From contig JAQMRL010000010.1 in NCBI GenBank assembly GCA_035578175.1, forward strand, positions 36,154,784-36,218,783: a stretch of DNA of 64,000 nucleotides. Direction: 5' to 3'. The notes beneath the pieces were generated by a model that saw only the letters and a list, made by a program, of their open reading frames with translations, was not told the DNA's origin and searched no databases. Position 1 is the first letter of the stretch. Each line of letters opens with the position of its first letter. Source of the DNA: Catonia carolina (taxonomy: Eukaryota > Arthropoda > Insecta > Hemiptera > Achilidae). Of the stretch, positions 46,220 through 59,200 are shown piece by piece. Both the position numbers and the translations under genes were made by a program.

Positions 46220-48066
46220 AGTTAACGGGAAGAATCCGAAATGGAATAAGAACGGCGAAAGAATGTTGGTTGGCTGACAGATGTTTGGAGGCAGAGAATC
46301 TGAGTAGGTTAGGAGATAGTTTCCACCTCCACAAAAAAGTCAAGGAAATCGCTGGAGTATATAACAGAAGAAATATAAGTTTCATTAAGGATGAAAACAA
46401 TAAAATAATATTGGACACCGAGGAATTGTTACTGACGTGGAGGAGATACACCACTAATCTCTTCCAGGATGACAGACCAGAGAACCCCGAAGCTGGAATG
46501 ATGCCGCTGTCGGGACCAAGTATTTTGAAGAGTGAAATTAAGCATGCCATAGCGTTAATGAAGAATAGCAAAGCTCCGGGCCCTGATGATATGTACTCAG
46601 AGACGTTTCATTTAGTTAGCGAACACAACCTTGATATCATTGTCCGACTTTTTAACAACATTTATGACACTGGACATATTCCCGAGGACTGGCTTCTCTC
46701 TACGTTTGTCGCACTTCCGAAATCAAACAACGCAAACTCATGTAAGGACTATCGTCTAATTAGCCTGATGAGTCATTTTCTTAAACTCTTTCTTCGAGTT
46801 CTACACACGAGACTCTATAGGAGGTGTGAGGAAGTAAGTGGTGCTAGTCAATTTGGATTTAAGAGCGGTTTTGGAACGAGAGAAGCCATATTCAGTCTCC
46901 AAACTTTGGTACAAAATTGCCAGGATCAGAGAAAGGACGTCTTTTTGTGTTTCATCGACTATGAAAAGGCGTTTGATAATGTAAAGCATGATCTCCTCAT
47001 ATCATATCTTGGGGATTTGGGGCTGGATGGGAAGGATATAAGGCTTATAGGTAATTTATATTGGAATCAAAGGGCGGCAGTTCGAATTCAGGATGCGGGA
47101 ACAACTGAGGAATTCGAAATAAAAAAGGGTGTCCGACAGGGGTGCATCTTGTCTCCGATGTTGTTTAACTTGTATGTGGAGAGAGCATTCGCCGAGTCAA
47201 TCTCCGACAGTAGCATGGGCATTAAAGTGAACGGAATTCCCATTAACAATATTCGGTATGCGGATGACACCGTGATATTGGCGGATAGTGCGGATGATCT
47301 CCAAGCTCTATTAGACAGGGTCAATGAAAAGAGTCAGGGTTTGGGTCTGAAAATTAACATCCGTAAAACGAAATGTATGGCCATCAGTAGAAACGGCACT
47401 CCGGGTACAAGAATATCCATAAATGGAGAGAACATTGAACAGGTCGCTCAATTTAAATACTTGGGATGTATGATCAACCAAGAATGGGACCCAGATCATG
47501 AAATAAAATGTAGAATCGAACAAGCTCGAGCAACATTCCTCAGACTTGGGAAATTTTTGAGAGACAAGAACTTAAGTCTCAGTCTTAGATATAGGATGGT
47601 AAAATGTTACGTCTGGTCCGTTCTCTTGTACGGAGTAGAGGCATGGACGTTGAAAACAAACAGTATCAGCAAACTTGAGGCCTTTGAGATGTGGACCCTG
47701 CGACGAATGATGAGAGTGTCGTGGGTTGATCATGTGACGAACGAGGACATCCTGAGAAGAGCTGGTTTGGTGGATCGTGAGCTTTTCGAGACTATTAAAA
47801 CAAGAAAGACTGGGTACCTTGGACACATACTGCGTGGGGAGCGTTATCATTTCCAGCGGCTTATTCTTCAGGGTAGAATAGAGGGAGGAGGAAGAGGAAG
47901 AGGTAGAAGAAGGTTATCCTGGCTACGGAACATACGGCAGTGGACAGGGATACGAGACTTCCAGGCATTGCAGGAGGCTGCAATTGATAGAGTAATATGA
48001 TGTGAGCGAGGATGGACGCCTACGCAGGAATCTGCATGGCACTTTAAGAAGAGAAGTTAACGGGAA
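46220..48066 (+). mobile_element. 5'-truncated RTE-like LINE with 12-bp target duplication
   Basis: AGTTAACGGGAA occurs at 46220-46231 and 48055-48066 and once only at the matching uninterrupted sites (near 22531, 25859 and 29189), so the insertion is exact at 46232-48054. The 3' end is an AAGAAGAGA-type tail. It entered a B block after the block existed. Confidence 0.93.
46234..48000 (+). pseudogene. Reverse transcriptase of the RTE-like LINE
   Basis: The frame is open from the truncation point to the stop, 588 codons. It covers the linker before the polymerase (with APGPDD), YRLISL, QFGFKSG, the motif A region FIDYEKAFDN, motif B GVRQGC, motif C YADD, and the C-terminal region with YVWSVLLYGVEAW, FEMWTLRRMMRVSWVD and a Gly/Arg-rich tract. 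All catalytic Asp residues are present, so truncation of the endonuclease, not mutation, makes it defective. The clade call rests on overall layout and could be another LINE group. Confidence 0.85.
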
Positions 48067-48904
48067 ATTTATAAGCAGTATTTATATCTTCTACACAGGC
48101 AGTGTAAAACTATAACCTTTAACACCTGATTCGTACAGATGAGATAAATAAAAAATAATTCGGCGACTGTATTCGCTTAATTGTCGTAGCGAAAGTATAA
48201 GGAGAAAAATTACGATCCCGATAGCTGTGATTTTATAGAATTTTAGGCCTGTAATCAGTGTTTATGTAGGCAGCTTGTTCGAATATTACAATTTTATAAG
48301 CATTATCAAATGCGACTTTTTAACGTTCCGAAACCGAACAATTCATGAGTTCTCTTAAGCAAGGTAGATTAATAACATTACTTATTTTCAATCCAATTTG
48401 TCAGTAAACTAAAATGCAGGCTGTTGAAATTGTTGTGCAATGAAAGTTGTTTTTTAGGTAAGCAGCGGACAAGGTGGTTTGAACCTCTAAAATCTTTTCT
48501 GAGTGAGATGAGTTGAGTTGGTTTACATGGTCTTCTTACAGCGTTTATAATTATACTTATCAGGATGCGAGTCCTTCGGAAAATCATGTACTTTCGACTC
48601 TCCGAATGACACCGGTATTTCATTATCAACAGGGTTTGATTGTAAAATGAAATTCATGAATCTCAGATGAGATAACTCCGACTACTGTCATATATACCTC
48701 TACCTCTTCTGTTCTTACGTGGTTTAGTCATATAATTGGCTGACTCTGTGATAACAATGAATACATATTTACGGTCAGGAACTAGCAAATTACGTGCAAA
48801 AAATGTTTAACACTCTACCTTTTCATTAAAGCCACAATAAATTTCATCCATCTTAAAATACAGGAACTAATGAAATAAGAGTAAAGCCAGAAAACCTTTT
48901 TCGA

Positions 48905-49169
48905 AATTTTTTTTTTTGTCATCAGTCTCTCGACTGGTTTGATGCAGTTCTCCAACCTGTTCTATCTTGCGCAAGTCGTTTCATATCTACATACCTGTAA
49001 CACCCTACATCTTTTGTAATTTGCTTTATATATTCTAATCTTTGCCTCCCTCTACAATGTACTCCCTCAATGTTACCCTCCATTATTGATAGCCCAATAC
49101 CTGGATGTCTTAGGATATGCCCCACTAGCCTATCCCTTCTTTTGGTAAGATGCTTCCATATACTTCTTT
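48905..49169 (-). mobile_element. LINE 3' fragment cut at the inverted-repeat centre
   Basis: Contains the poly(A) end and the last 67 or so codons of the same LINE as at 23377-24447, stopping at TACTTCTTT where the inversion begins. It shows that the inversion took place after the LINE entered the B block. Confidence 0.88.
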
Positions 49170-49682
49170 GTTTCTCTTAAAACAAAAATATACGTATCAA
49201 AATACTATAACTGGTATTCAACAAACGTTCTATTAGGGTTGCGTGAGTAAGTCGGGCCAATTTGATTGTGATGCGCATGTGACGTCAACGGCTCAGGTAA
49301 TAATTGCCCAATCAGAGGCTCGTATTTTCGGCCAATAAGAAAGCCCAGTTTTAACCAATCACAAGTCTTCTTTTGCGTCATTTTGATTGGTTAATATTGT
49401 CCAATCAGAGAGTTTTTTATTACTGTACTACGTCACACCGATGTCAACCAATGACAAAATGTCTTGAGCGTTACGTCATTCGTCAGGATATGCTGCTTTC
49501 TGATTGGTCCGTACTGATTCTGGGCGTCACTTTGAGTATGATTGTAATATAAAGTCCACACCCAATGACAACTTCCAGTTAACGGTAGGGCAGAACATAT
49601 TATGAAGGTACCTTTCAATGAGTTATATAGTTTCTAGGTAAATATCACTTACCAAATATGTAGTAGGCCTAGTCTATATTTT
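49170..49682 (-). repeat. B block head, inverted, start of superunit 3
   Basis: From about 49182 the sequence is the reverse complement of the B-block head (module beta and the junction to the array). The first dozen bases repeat GTTTCTCTTAA in forward orientation, forming a small hairpin with AACAAA, as in a snap-back junction. Confidence 0.88.
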
Positions 49683-52492
49683 CGGATTTGTGAAAGGCAC
49701 AAATAGTGTGAAAGAAATAAAAATTCGTTGAGTAACGCTCTCTAATGATTATTTCTTTGTTGATTTAGGAACTGATAGTTAACTCAAAACGTATAATAAA
49801 AATATACACATTATGCGCCAATAGTGTAAAACTCCAATCAGCAATTCATTCCTCCTTAAAAAACGTTAGAAAAATCGTTGTGCATTGCTCTCTGTTTATT
49901 TTTGCTATAGTCAAAATTCAAGCACAAAAATTATAATAATTCTTAGAAATAAAACCGTGCGTATTGATGTACTACGCCTATGTTATTTAAGGAAGATGTT
50001 GGTTTGAACATTAAATTTAATAAACTCTTATCAGATTATATTTTTTGTACGATTAGTAAGATTAAATTTGTACGTTCTTTCATAACGACTTTGATAACAT
50101 CCTTCCTTACAAATCTGATTTTTTAAATTACTTAAAATTAGGTAAATAATGAGATGTTAAATACTCGGCACAATTAATTTGAGTTTTTAGATCATTAGGG
50201 TAGAAGTTAGTTCAAACATTTACAAGTTATCTGAAATAAACTGAAAAGTTAATTGGGTTAGCCTATTTTTTTTGGTTTGTAACCGTATGTTTTAGTAGAA
50301 AAGTCATTTGATGAGCAAAGCAGGCCTTCTAAAAAATTTTCACTTCGCACCTTGCAAATGCGTCTTTAATATATTCACACTGCAAGGTCTAACTGTATAA
50401 AAATCTACTGTCATATGAAGAAGGTCTAAAAGTGTTTCTTCACCAGTACTTCTTATGTTGTTATAATGTTTTAGTCGAAAATTGCTTCATTCTTGAAAAA
50501 AACAGAAGTATTATTTTAGCCGTGGAAGTAGCAGTTGAAATTTAAAAAATATTTAACAGTTTAATGTTTCATATAGGCAATATTAATTTTCGCATTATAA
50601 TATAAAAAATTGAAAAGAACTGCGAATAAGTGCGGAGAAATTTCAAAAATATTGCCTAGAAATTTTTCATATAGTTAACCGTTTTTAGTGTGACTGATTG
50701 TCGTTAAAAGGGCACAATTTATATTTTGCTCTTACTAGGTATTGTTCAAGTATATTGTAAATTTCAGTTTGGTAATGCCGGCGATTCTACTGACGATTAC
50801 TTGACAAAAAAAACTTTAGAGACGTCCTTATTTGAATAAACGTTAATATACAATGAAAAAATCACAATGTGTTACGTTCGTATAGTAGTGTTTGCATGGT
50901 AGCCGAGAAAATAATGTCTTAAATTTAAGCAAGCTTGTGTGTGTAAACGCAATCTATTCTTGTGCTTCTTTTTTGTGAATTTTATTTTTTCATACTGTGA
51001 AAAGCAGTATAAATATACTGCTGTTTCATACAATTAACCATAATCATTCCGTACTCGAAAGACCTTAACGTTCGTATAGTAGTGGTTGCATGGTAGCCGA
51101 GAAAATAATGTCTAAAATTTAAGCAAGCTTGTATGTGTAAATGCAATCTATTCTTGTGCTTCCTTTTTCTGAATTTTCATTTTTCATACTGTGAAAAGCA
51201 GTATAAATATACTGCTGTTTCATACAATTAACCATAATCATCCCGTACTCGGAAGACCTTAACAAGTTTAAAAATGTTTTTGGTAGGCGTTTTAATTCTG
51301 GAAAGTATAGCATTTCAGTAGACGTTATTGTTTAATATTCGGCCGTATCGTTAACTGGGCGGTGACAATGGGTGGATTTATGTAAAAATGTCAGTCGACG
51401 TCACGCGCAGGAACAGTACCGGACCAATCAGGAAGCTCGATACTGACAAATGACGTAATACTGATTGAGACGTTTTCATTGGTCGATATCGGATGTCGTA
51501 GTGAACTATAATGAGCCTTCTGATTGGACAATATTAACCAATCAAAGTGACGCCTAAGAAGACATCTGATTGGTTAGGTTTGGAGATTTTTCATTGGTTA
51601 AAAATACTACACTCTGATTGGTCCTATATTATATCTGCCTTTGACGTCACACGCGCGTTGCCGTCATTGTAGGCCGCCTTACTTGCAAGACCTAAATAAT
51701 TATTTTTTTCTACTGTACATCAGTTCTATTATATTTTAGTAGCATATTTTCGGATATGTTAAAGACACAAATAGTGCGAAATAAATAAAGATTCGTTAAG
51801 TAACGCTCTCTAATGATTATTTCTTTGTTGATTTAGGAACTGATAGTTAATTTAAAACGTATAATAAAAATATACACATTATGCGCCAATAGTGTAAAAC
51901 TCCAATCAGCAATTCATTCCTCCTTAAAAAACGTTAGAAAAATCGTTGTGCATTGCTCTCTGTTTTTTTTTTGCTATAGTCAAAATTCAAGCACAAAAAT
52001 TATAATAATTCTTAGAAATAAAACCGTGCGTATTTATGTACTACGCTTATGTTATTTAAGGAAGATGTTGGTTTGAACATTAAATTTAATAAACTCTTAT
52101 CAGATTAAGCATTTCGCTTGAAATGCGCCCGGTAAGAGTTTTCGCAGCCGGCGCAAGCGAACTGCTTATTTAGCGCTAACAACTTTGATCGAATTTCACA
52201 TTTATCTTTATTCTTTTAATTATTGATCAAAACATGTTTCCAATGCTTTAGTATAACATTGTTTCACTTTAAACGACATTTAGTCTTCATTTCAGTATTA
52301 AAAACAAACTGCAAACATTTATTTTCAATAATTTTAATGCCGCGGGACCCGATTTAGCATGTTTTTTTATATCGGATCTCGGAAAATGTCCTCCTCCTCC
52401 GATTGACGTTAGGTGGCAGCACCGTATACATGTTACATATTACGGTTCGGCTGCCCTGTCTTATATGCGCTAATTTTGCTGTGAGTTGGCAT

Positions 52493-52565
52493 GCTCGGCT
52501 AGCTCAGTCGGTAGAGCATTCGACTCTTAATCTCAGGGTCGTGGGTTCGAGCCCCACGTTGGGCG
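52493..52565 (+). tRNA. tRNA-Lys(CTT)-like sequence, probably a pseudogene
   Basis: The 73-base sequence has intact A box (GCTAGCTCAGTCGG) and B box (GGGTTCGAGCC), D and T stems, and anticodon CTT at 52526-52528. The acceptor stem pairs with G-T wobbles. The anticodon stem TTCGA/TCTCA has two mismatches in its middle, unusual for a working tRNA. No intron or CCA is encoded. It could be a decayed gene or the head of a tRNA-derived SINE. Confidence 0.75.
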
Positions 52566-52757
52566 GTTAATTTTTTTCTTCATAAAATCAATTTTATACA
52601 AACAATTTATTTACAAAAAATGTAAAACTATAATTAATTATTATTATTTTTATTATTATTATTATTATTATAAATAATAAATTATTTTTTAACGTCATAC
52701 TTATCTCGCGTATTATGATAGAACATATTATCCTCACAAAATTACAATAAAATTGTA

Positions 52758-53291
52758 AACTGACCGGTAAGAGTTTTGCAGAAACGGTCGCATCAATAGT
52801 CAATTTATTTTTAGAAATTATATAATATATTCAACAAAACGTTATGATATCCTCTCAAAATTACAATAAAATTGTAAACTGACCGGTAAGAGTTTTGCAG
52901 AAACTGCGTTGTACTAACAATTCAAAGGTGTAACAAAAGGTTAAGGATATCTGGAGTAGGTAAGACTTTGAAAATATGGCACAAACATCACAAAAACGTA
53001 TAAATTAAAAATTTATATATAATTAAGTTTATATATAGATTTTTAATTTATACGTTTTTGTGATGTTTGTGCCATATTTTCAAAGTCTTACCTACTCCAG
53101 ATATCCTTAACCTTTTGTTACACCTTTGAATTGTTAGTACAACGCAGTTTCTGCAAAACTCTTACCGGTCAGTTTACAATTTTATTGTAATTTTGAGAGG
53201 ATATCATAACGTTTTGTTGAATATATTATATAATTTCTAAAAATAAATTGACTATCGATGCGACCGTTTCTGCAAAACTCTTACCGGTCAG
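52758..53291. repeat. ~530-bp near-perfect palindrome
   Basis: Left and right arms of about 250 bp mirror each other around AT-rich bases near 53020, with only one or two mismatches seen (CAATAG against CGATAG). Outer ends read ACTGACCGGTAAGAG. Each arm contains two copies of an about 117-bp spaced segment. Such a foldback would be unstable in cloning and may reflect a young element. Confidence 0.9.
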
Positions 53292-56200
53292 TTATATTTT
53301 TTGTACGATAAGTAAGATTAAATTTGTACGTTCTTTCATAACGACTTTGATAACATCCTTTCTTACAAATCTGATTTTTTAAATTACCTAAAATTAGGTA
53401 AATAATGAGATGTTAAATACTCGGCACAATTAATTTGAGTTTTTAGATCATTAGGGTAGAAGTTAGTTCAAACATTTACAAGTTATCTGAAATAAACTGA
53501 AAAGTTAATTGGGTTACATTTTTTGGTTTGTAAACGTATGTTTCAGTAGAAAAGTCATTTGATGAGCAAAGCAGGCCTTCTAAAAAATTTTCACTTCGCA
53601 CCTTGCAAATGCGTCTTTAATATATTCACACTGCAAGGTCTAACTGTATAAAAATCTACTGTCATATGAAGAAGGTCTAAAAGTGTTTATTACACCAGTA
53701 CTTCTTATGTTGTTATAATGTTTTAGTCGAAAATTGCTTCATTCTTGAAGAAAACAGAAGTATTATTTTAGCCGTGGAAGTAGCAGTTGAAATTTAAAAA
53801 ATATTTAACAGTTTAATGTTTCATATAGGCAATATTAATTTTCGCATTATAATATAAAATAATGAAAAGAACTGCGAATAAGTGCGGAGAAATTTCAAAA
53901 ATATTGCCTAGAAATTTTTCATATCGTTAACCGTTTTTAGTGTGACTGATTGTCGTTAAAAGGGCACAATTTATATTTTGCTCTTACTAGGTATTGTTCA
54001 AGTATATTGTAAATTTCAGTTTGGTAATGCCGGCGATTCTACTGATGATTACTTGACAAAAAAAACTTTAGAGACGTCCTTATTTGAATAAACTTTAATA
54101 TACAATGAAAAAATCACAATGTGTTACGTTCGTATAGTAGTGTTTGCATGGTAGCCGAGAAAATAATGTCTTAAATTTAAGCAAGCTTGTATGTGTAAAC
54201 GCAATCTATTCTTGTGCTTCCTTTTTGTGAATTTTAATTTTTTATACTGTGAAAACAGTATAAATATACTGCTGTTTCATACAAATAACGATATTCATTC
54301 CGTACTCGGAAGACCTTAACAAGTTTGAAAATGGTTTTGGTAGGCGTTTTAATTCTGGAAAGTATAGCATTTCAGTAGACGTTATTGTTTAATATACGGC
54401 CGCATCGTTAACTGGGCGGTGACAATGGGCGGATATATGTAAAAATGTAAGTCGACGTCACGCGCAGGAACAGTACCGGACCAATCAGGAAGCTCGATAC
54501 TGACAAATGACGTAATACTGATTGAGACGTTTTCATTGGTCGATATCGGATGACGTAGTAAACTATAATGAGCCTTCTGATTGGACAATATTAACCAATC
54601 AAAGTGACGCCTAAGAAGACATCTGATTGGTTAGGTTTGGAGATTTTTCATTGGTTAAAAATACTACACTCTGATTGGTCCTATATTATATCTGCCTTTG
54701 ACGTCACACGCGCGTTGCCGTCATTGTAGGCCGCCTTACTTGCAAGACCTAAATAATTATTTTTTTCTACTGTACATCAGTTCTATTATATTTTAGTAGT
54801 ATATTTTCGGATATGTTAAAGACACAAATAGTGCGAAAGAAATAAAAATTCGTTAAGTAACGCTCTCTAATGATTATTTCTTTGTTGATTTAGGAACTGA
54901 TAGTTAATTTAAAACGTATAATAAAAATATACACATTATGCGCCAATAGTGTAAAACTCCAATCAGCAATTCATTCCTCCTTAAAAAACGTTAGAAAAAT
55001 CGTTGTGCATTGCTCTCTGTTTATTTTTGCTATAGTCAAAATTCAAGCACAAAAATTATAATAATTCTTAGAAATAAAACCGTGCGTATTTATGTACTAC
55101 GCTTATGTTATTTAAGGAAGATGTTGGTTTGAACATTAAATTTAATAAACTCTTATCAGATTATATTTTTTGTAAGATTAGTAAGATTAAATTTGTACGT
55201 TCTTTCATAACGACTTTGATAACATCCTTTCTTACAAATCTGATTTTTTAAATTACCTAAAATTAGGTAAATAATGAGATGTTAAATACTCGGCACAATT
55301 AATTTGAGTTTTTAGATCATTAGGGTAGAAGTTAGTTCAAACATTTACAAGTTATCTGAAATAAACTGAAAAGTTAATTGGGTTACTTTTTTTGGTTTGT
55401 AATCGTATGTTTCAGTAGAAAAGTCATTTGATGAGCAAAGCAGGCCTTCTAAAAAATTTTCACTTCGCACCTTGCAAATGCGTCTTTAATATATTCACAC
55501 TGCAAGGTCTAACTGTATAAAAATCTACTGTCATATGAAGAAGGTCTAAAAGTGTTTATTACACCAGTACTTCTTATGTTGTTATAATGTTTTAGTCGAA
55601 AATTGCTTCATTCTTGAAGAAAACAGAAGTATTATTTTAGCCGTGGAAGTAGCAGTTGAAATTTAAAAAATATTTAACAGTTTAATGTTTCATATAAGCA
55701 ATATTAATTTTCGCATTATAATATAAAATAATGAAAAGAACTGCGAATAGGTGCGGAGAAATTTCAAAAATATTGCCTAGAAATTTTTCATATCGTTAAC
55801 CGTTTTTAGTGTGACTGATTGTCGTTAAAAGGGCACAATTTATATTTTGCTCTTACTAGGTATTGTTCAAGTATATTGTAAATTTCAGTTTGGTAATGCC
55901 GTCGATTCTACTGACGATTACTTGACAAAAAAAACTTTAGAGACGTCCTTATTTGAATAAACTTTAATATACAATGAAAAAATCACAATGTGTTACGTTC
56001 GTATAGTAGTGTTTCCATGGTAGCCGAGAAAATAATGTCTTAAATTTAAGCAAGCTTGTGTGTGTAAACGCAATCTATTCTTGTGCTTCTTTTTTGTGAA
56101 TTTTATTTTTTCATACTGTGAAAAGCAGTATAAATATACTGCTGTTTCATACAATTAACCATAATCATTCCGTACTCGGAAGACCTTAACGTTCGTATAG

Positions 56201-59200
56201 TAGTGTTTGCATGGTAGCCGAGAAAATAATGTCTTAAATTTAAGCAAGCTTGTATGTGTAAATGCAATCTATTCTTGTGCTTTTTTTTCTGAATTTTAAT
56301 TTTTCATACTGTGAAAAGCAGTATAAATATACTGCTGTTTCATACAATTAACCATAATCATCCCGTACTCGGAAGACCTTAACAAGTTTAAAAATGTTTT
56401 GGTAGGCGTTTTAATTCTGGAAAGTATAGCATTTCAGTAGACGTTATTGTTTAATATTCGGCCGTATCGTTAACTGGGCGGTGACATTGGGCGGATTTAT
56501 GTAAAAATGTAAGTCGACGTCACGCGCAGGAACAGTACCGGACCAATCAGGAAGCTCGATACTAACAAATGACGTAATACTGATTGAGACGTTTTCATTG
56601 GTCGATATCGGATGACGTAGTGAACTATAATGAGCCTTCTGATTGGACAATATTAACCAATCAAAGTGACGCCTAAGAAGACATCTGATTGGTTAGGTTT
56701 GGAGATTTTTCATTGGTTAAAAATACTACACTCTGATTGGTCCTATATTATATCTGCCTTTGACGTCACACGCGCGTTGCCGTCATTGTAGGCCGCCTTA
56801 CTTGCAAGACCTAAATAATTATTTTTTTCTACTGTACAGCAGTTCTATTATATTTTAGTAGTATATTTTCGGATATGTTAAAGACACAAATAGTGCGAAA
56901 GAAATAAAATTTCGTTAAGTAACGCTCTCTAATGATTATTTCTTTGTTGATTTAGGAACTGATAGTTAATTTAAAACGTATAATAAAAATATACACATTA
57001 TGCGCCAATAGTGTAAAACTCCAATCAGCAATTCATTCCTCCTTAAAAAACGTTAAAAAAATCGTTGTGCATTGCTCTCAGTTTATTTTTGCTATAGTCA
57101 AAATTCAAGCACAAAAATTATAATAATTATTAGAAATAAAACCGTGCGTATTGATGTACTACGCTTATGTTATTTAAGGAAGATGTTGGTTTGAACATTA
57201 AATTTAATAAACTCTTATCAGAAAATATTTTTTGTACGATAAGTAAGATTAAATTTGTACGTTCTTTCATAACGACTTTGATAACATCCTTTCTTACAAA
57301 TCTGATTTTTTAAATTACCTAAAATTAGGTAAATAATGAGATGTTAAATACTCGGCACAATTAATTTGAGTTTTTAGATCATTAGGGTAGAAGTTAGTTC
57401 AAACATTTACAAGTTATCTGAAATAAACTGAAAAATTAATTGGGTTACATTTTTTGGTTTGTAACCGTATGTTTCAGTAGAAAAGTCATTTGATGAGCAA
57501 AGCAGGCCTTCTGAAAAATTTTCACTTCGCACCTTGCAAATGTGTCTTTAATATATTCACACTGCAAGGTCTAACTGTATAAAAATCTACTGTCATATGA
57601 AGAAGGTCTAAAAGTGTTTATTACACCAGTACTTCTTATGTTGTTATAATGTTTTAGTCGAAAATTGCTTCATTCTTGAAGAAAACAGAAGTATTATTTT
57701 AGCCGTGGAAGTAGCAGTTGAAATTTAAAAAATATTTAACAGTTTAATGTTTCATATAGGCAATATTAATTTTCGCATTATAATATAAAATAATGAAAAG
57801 AACTGCGAATAAGTGCGGAGAAATTTCAAAAATATTGCCTAGAAATTTTTCATATCGTTAACCGTTTTTAGTGTGACTGATTGTCGTTAAAAGGGCACAA
57901 TTTATATTTTGCTCTTACTAGGTATTGTTCAAGTATATTGTAAATTTCAGTTTGGTAATGCCGGCGATTCTACTGACGATTACTTGACAAAAAAAACTTT
58001 AGAGACGTCCTTATTTGAATAAACTTTAATATACAATGAAAAAATCACAATGTGTTACGTTCGTATAGTAGTGTTTGCATGGTAGCCGAGAAAATAATGT
58101 CTTAAATTTAAGCAAGCTTGTATGTGTAAACGCAATCTATTCTTGTGCTTCCTTTTTGTGAATTTTAATTTTTTATACTGTGAAAACAGTATAAATATAC
58201 TGCTGTTTCATACAAATAACGATATTCATTCCGTACTCGGAAGACCTTAACAAGTTTAAAAATGTTTTTGGTAGGCGTTTTAATTCTGGAAAGTATAGCA
58301 TTTCAGTAGACGTTATTGTTTAATATTCGGCCGCATCGTTAACTGGGCGGTGACAATGGGCGGATATATGTAAAAATGTAAGTCGACGTCACGCGCAGGA
58401 ACAGTACCGGACCAATCAGGAAGCTCGATACTGACAAATGACGTAATACTGATTGAGACGTTTTCATTGGTCGATATCGGATGACGTAGTGAACTATAAT
58501 GAGCCTTCTGATTGGACAATATTAACCAATCAAAGTGACGCCTAAGAAGACATCTGATTGGTTAGGTTTGGAGATTTTTCATTGGTTAAAAATACTACAC
58601 TCTGATTGGTCCTATATTATATCTGCCTTTGACGTCACACGCGCGTTGCCGTCATTGTAGGCCGCCTTACTTGCAAGACCTAAATAATTATTTTTTTCTA
58701 CTGTACAGCAGTTCTATTATATTTTAGTAGTATATTTTCGGATATGTTAAAGACACAAATAGTGCGAAAGAAATAAAAATTCGTTAAGTAACGCTCTTTA
58801 ATGGATATTTCTTTGTTGATTTAGGAACTGATAGTTAACTCAAAACGTATAATAAAAATATACACGTTCTGCGCCAATAGTGTAAAACTCCAATCAGCAA
58901 TTCATTCCTCCTTAAAAAACGTTAGAAAAATCGTTGTGCATAGCTCTCTCTTTATTTTTGCTATAGTCAAAATTCAAGCAAAAAAATTATAATAATTCTT
59001 AGAAATAAAACCGTGCGTATTGATGTACTACGCCTATGTTATTTAAGGAAGATGTTGGTTTGAACATTAAATTTAATAAACTCTTATCAGATTATATTTT
59101 TTGTACGATTAGTAAGATTAAATTTGTACGTTCTTTCATAACGACTTTGATAACATCCTTCCTTACAAATCTGATTTTTTAAATTACTTAAAATTAGGTA

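Larger units (their letters stand above)
45630..49169 (+). repeat. B block, copy 4, split by an RTE-like insertion
   Basis: B sequence runs 45630-46231, is interrupted by a retrotransposon (46232-48054) and resumes at 48055 through the dispersed repeat (48480-48900) into the LINE fragment. It is cut off at about 49169 at the centre of the giant inverted repeat. Confidence 0.92.
52108..53291. mobile_element. 1.18-kb insertion with tRNA-like sequence and foldback palindrome
   Basis: It interrupts a monomer between GATTA and TTATATTTTTTGT, with TTA on both sides (52105-52107, 53292-53294), a possible 3-bp target duplication. The left edge is a hairpin (GCATTTC-GCTT-GAAATGC) followed by CCCGGTAAGAGTTTTCGCAG. 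A close relative, CCGGTAAGAGTTTTGCAG, recurs twice in each arm of the palindrome on the right. No ORF is present. It may be one non-autonomous element or two nested ones. Confidence 0.75.

Noticed and set aside
46801..47850. Minus-strand ORFs opposite the RTE-like reverse transcriptase
   Set aside because: They are antisense shadows of a long frame with all the expected polymerase motifs.
52108..52140. Helitron end
   Set aside because: A hairpin lies at the edge, but the CTRR terminus and insertion between A and T are not seen; TTA on both sides fits a 3-bp duplication better.
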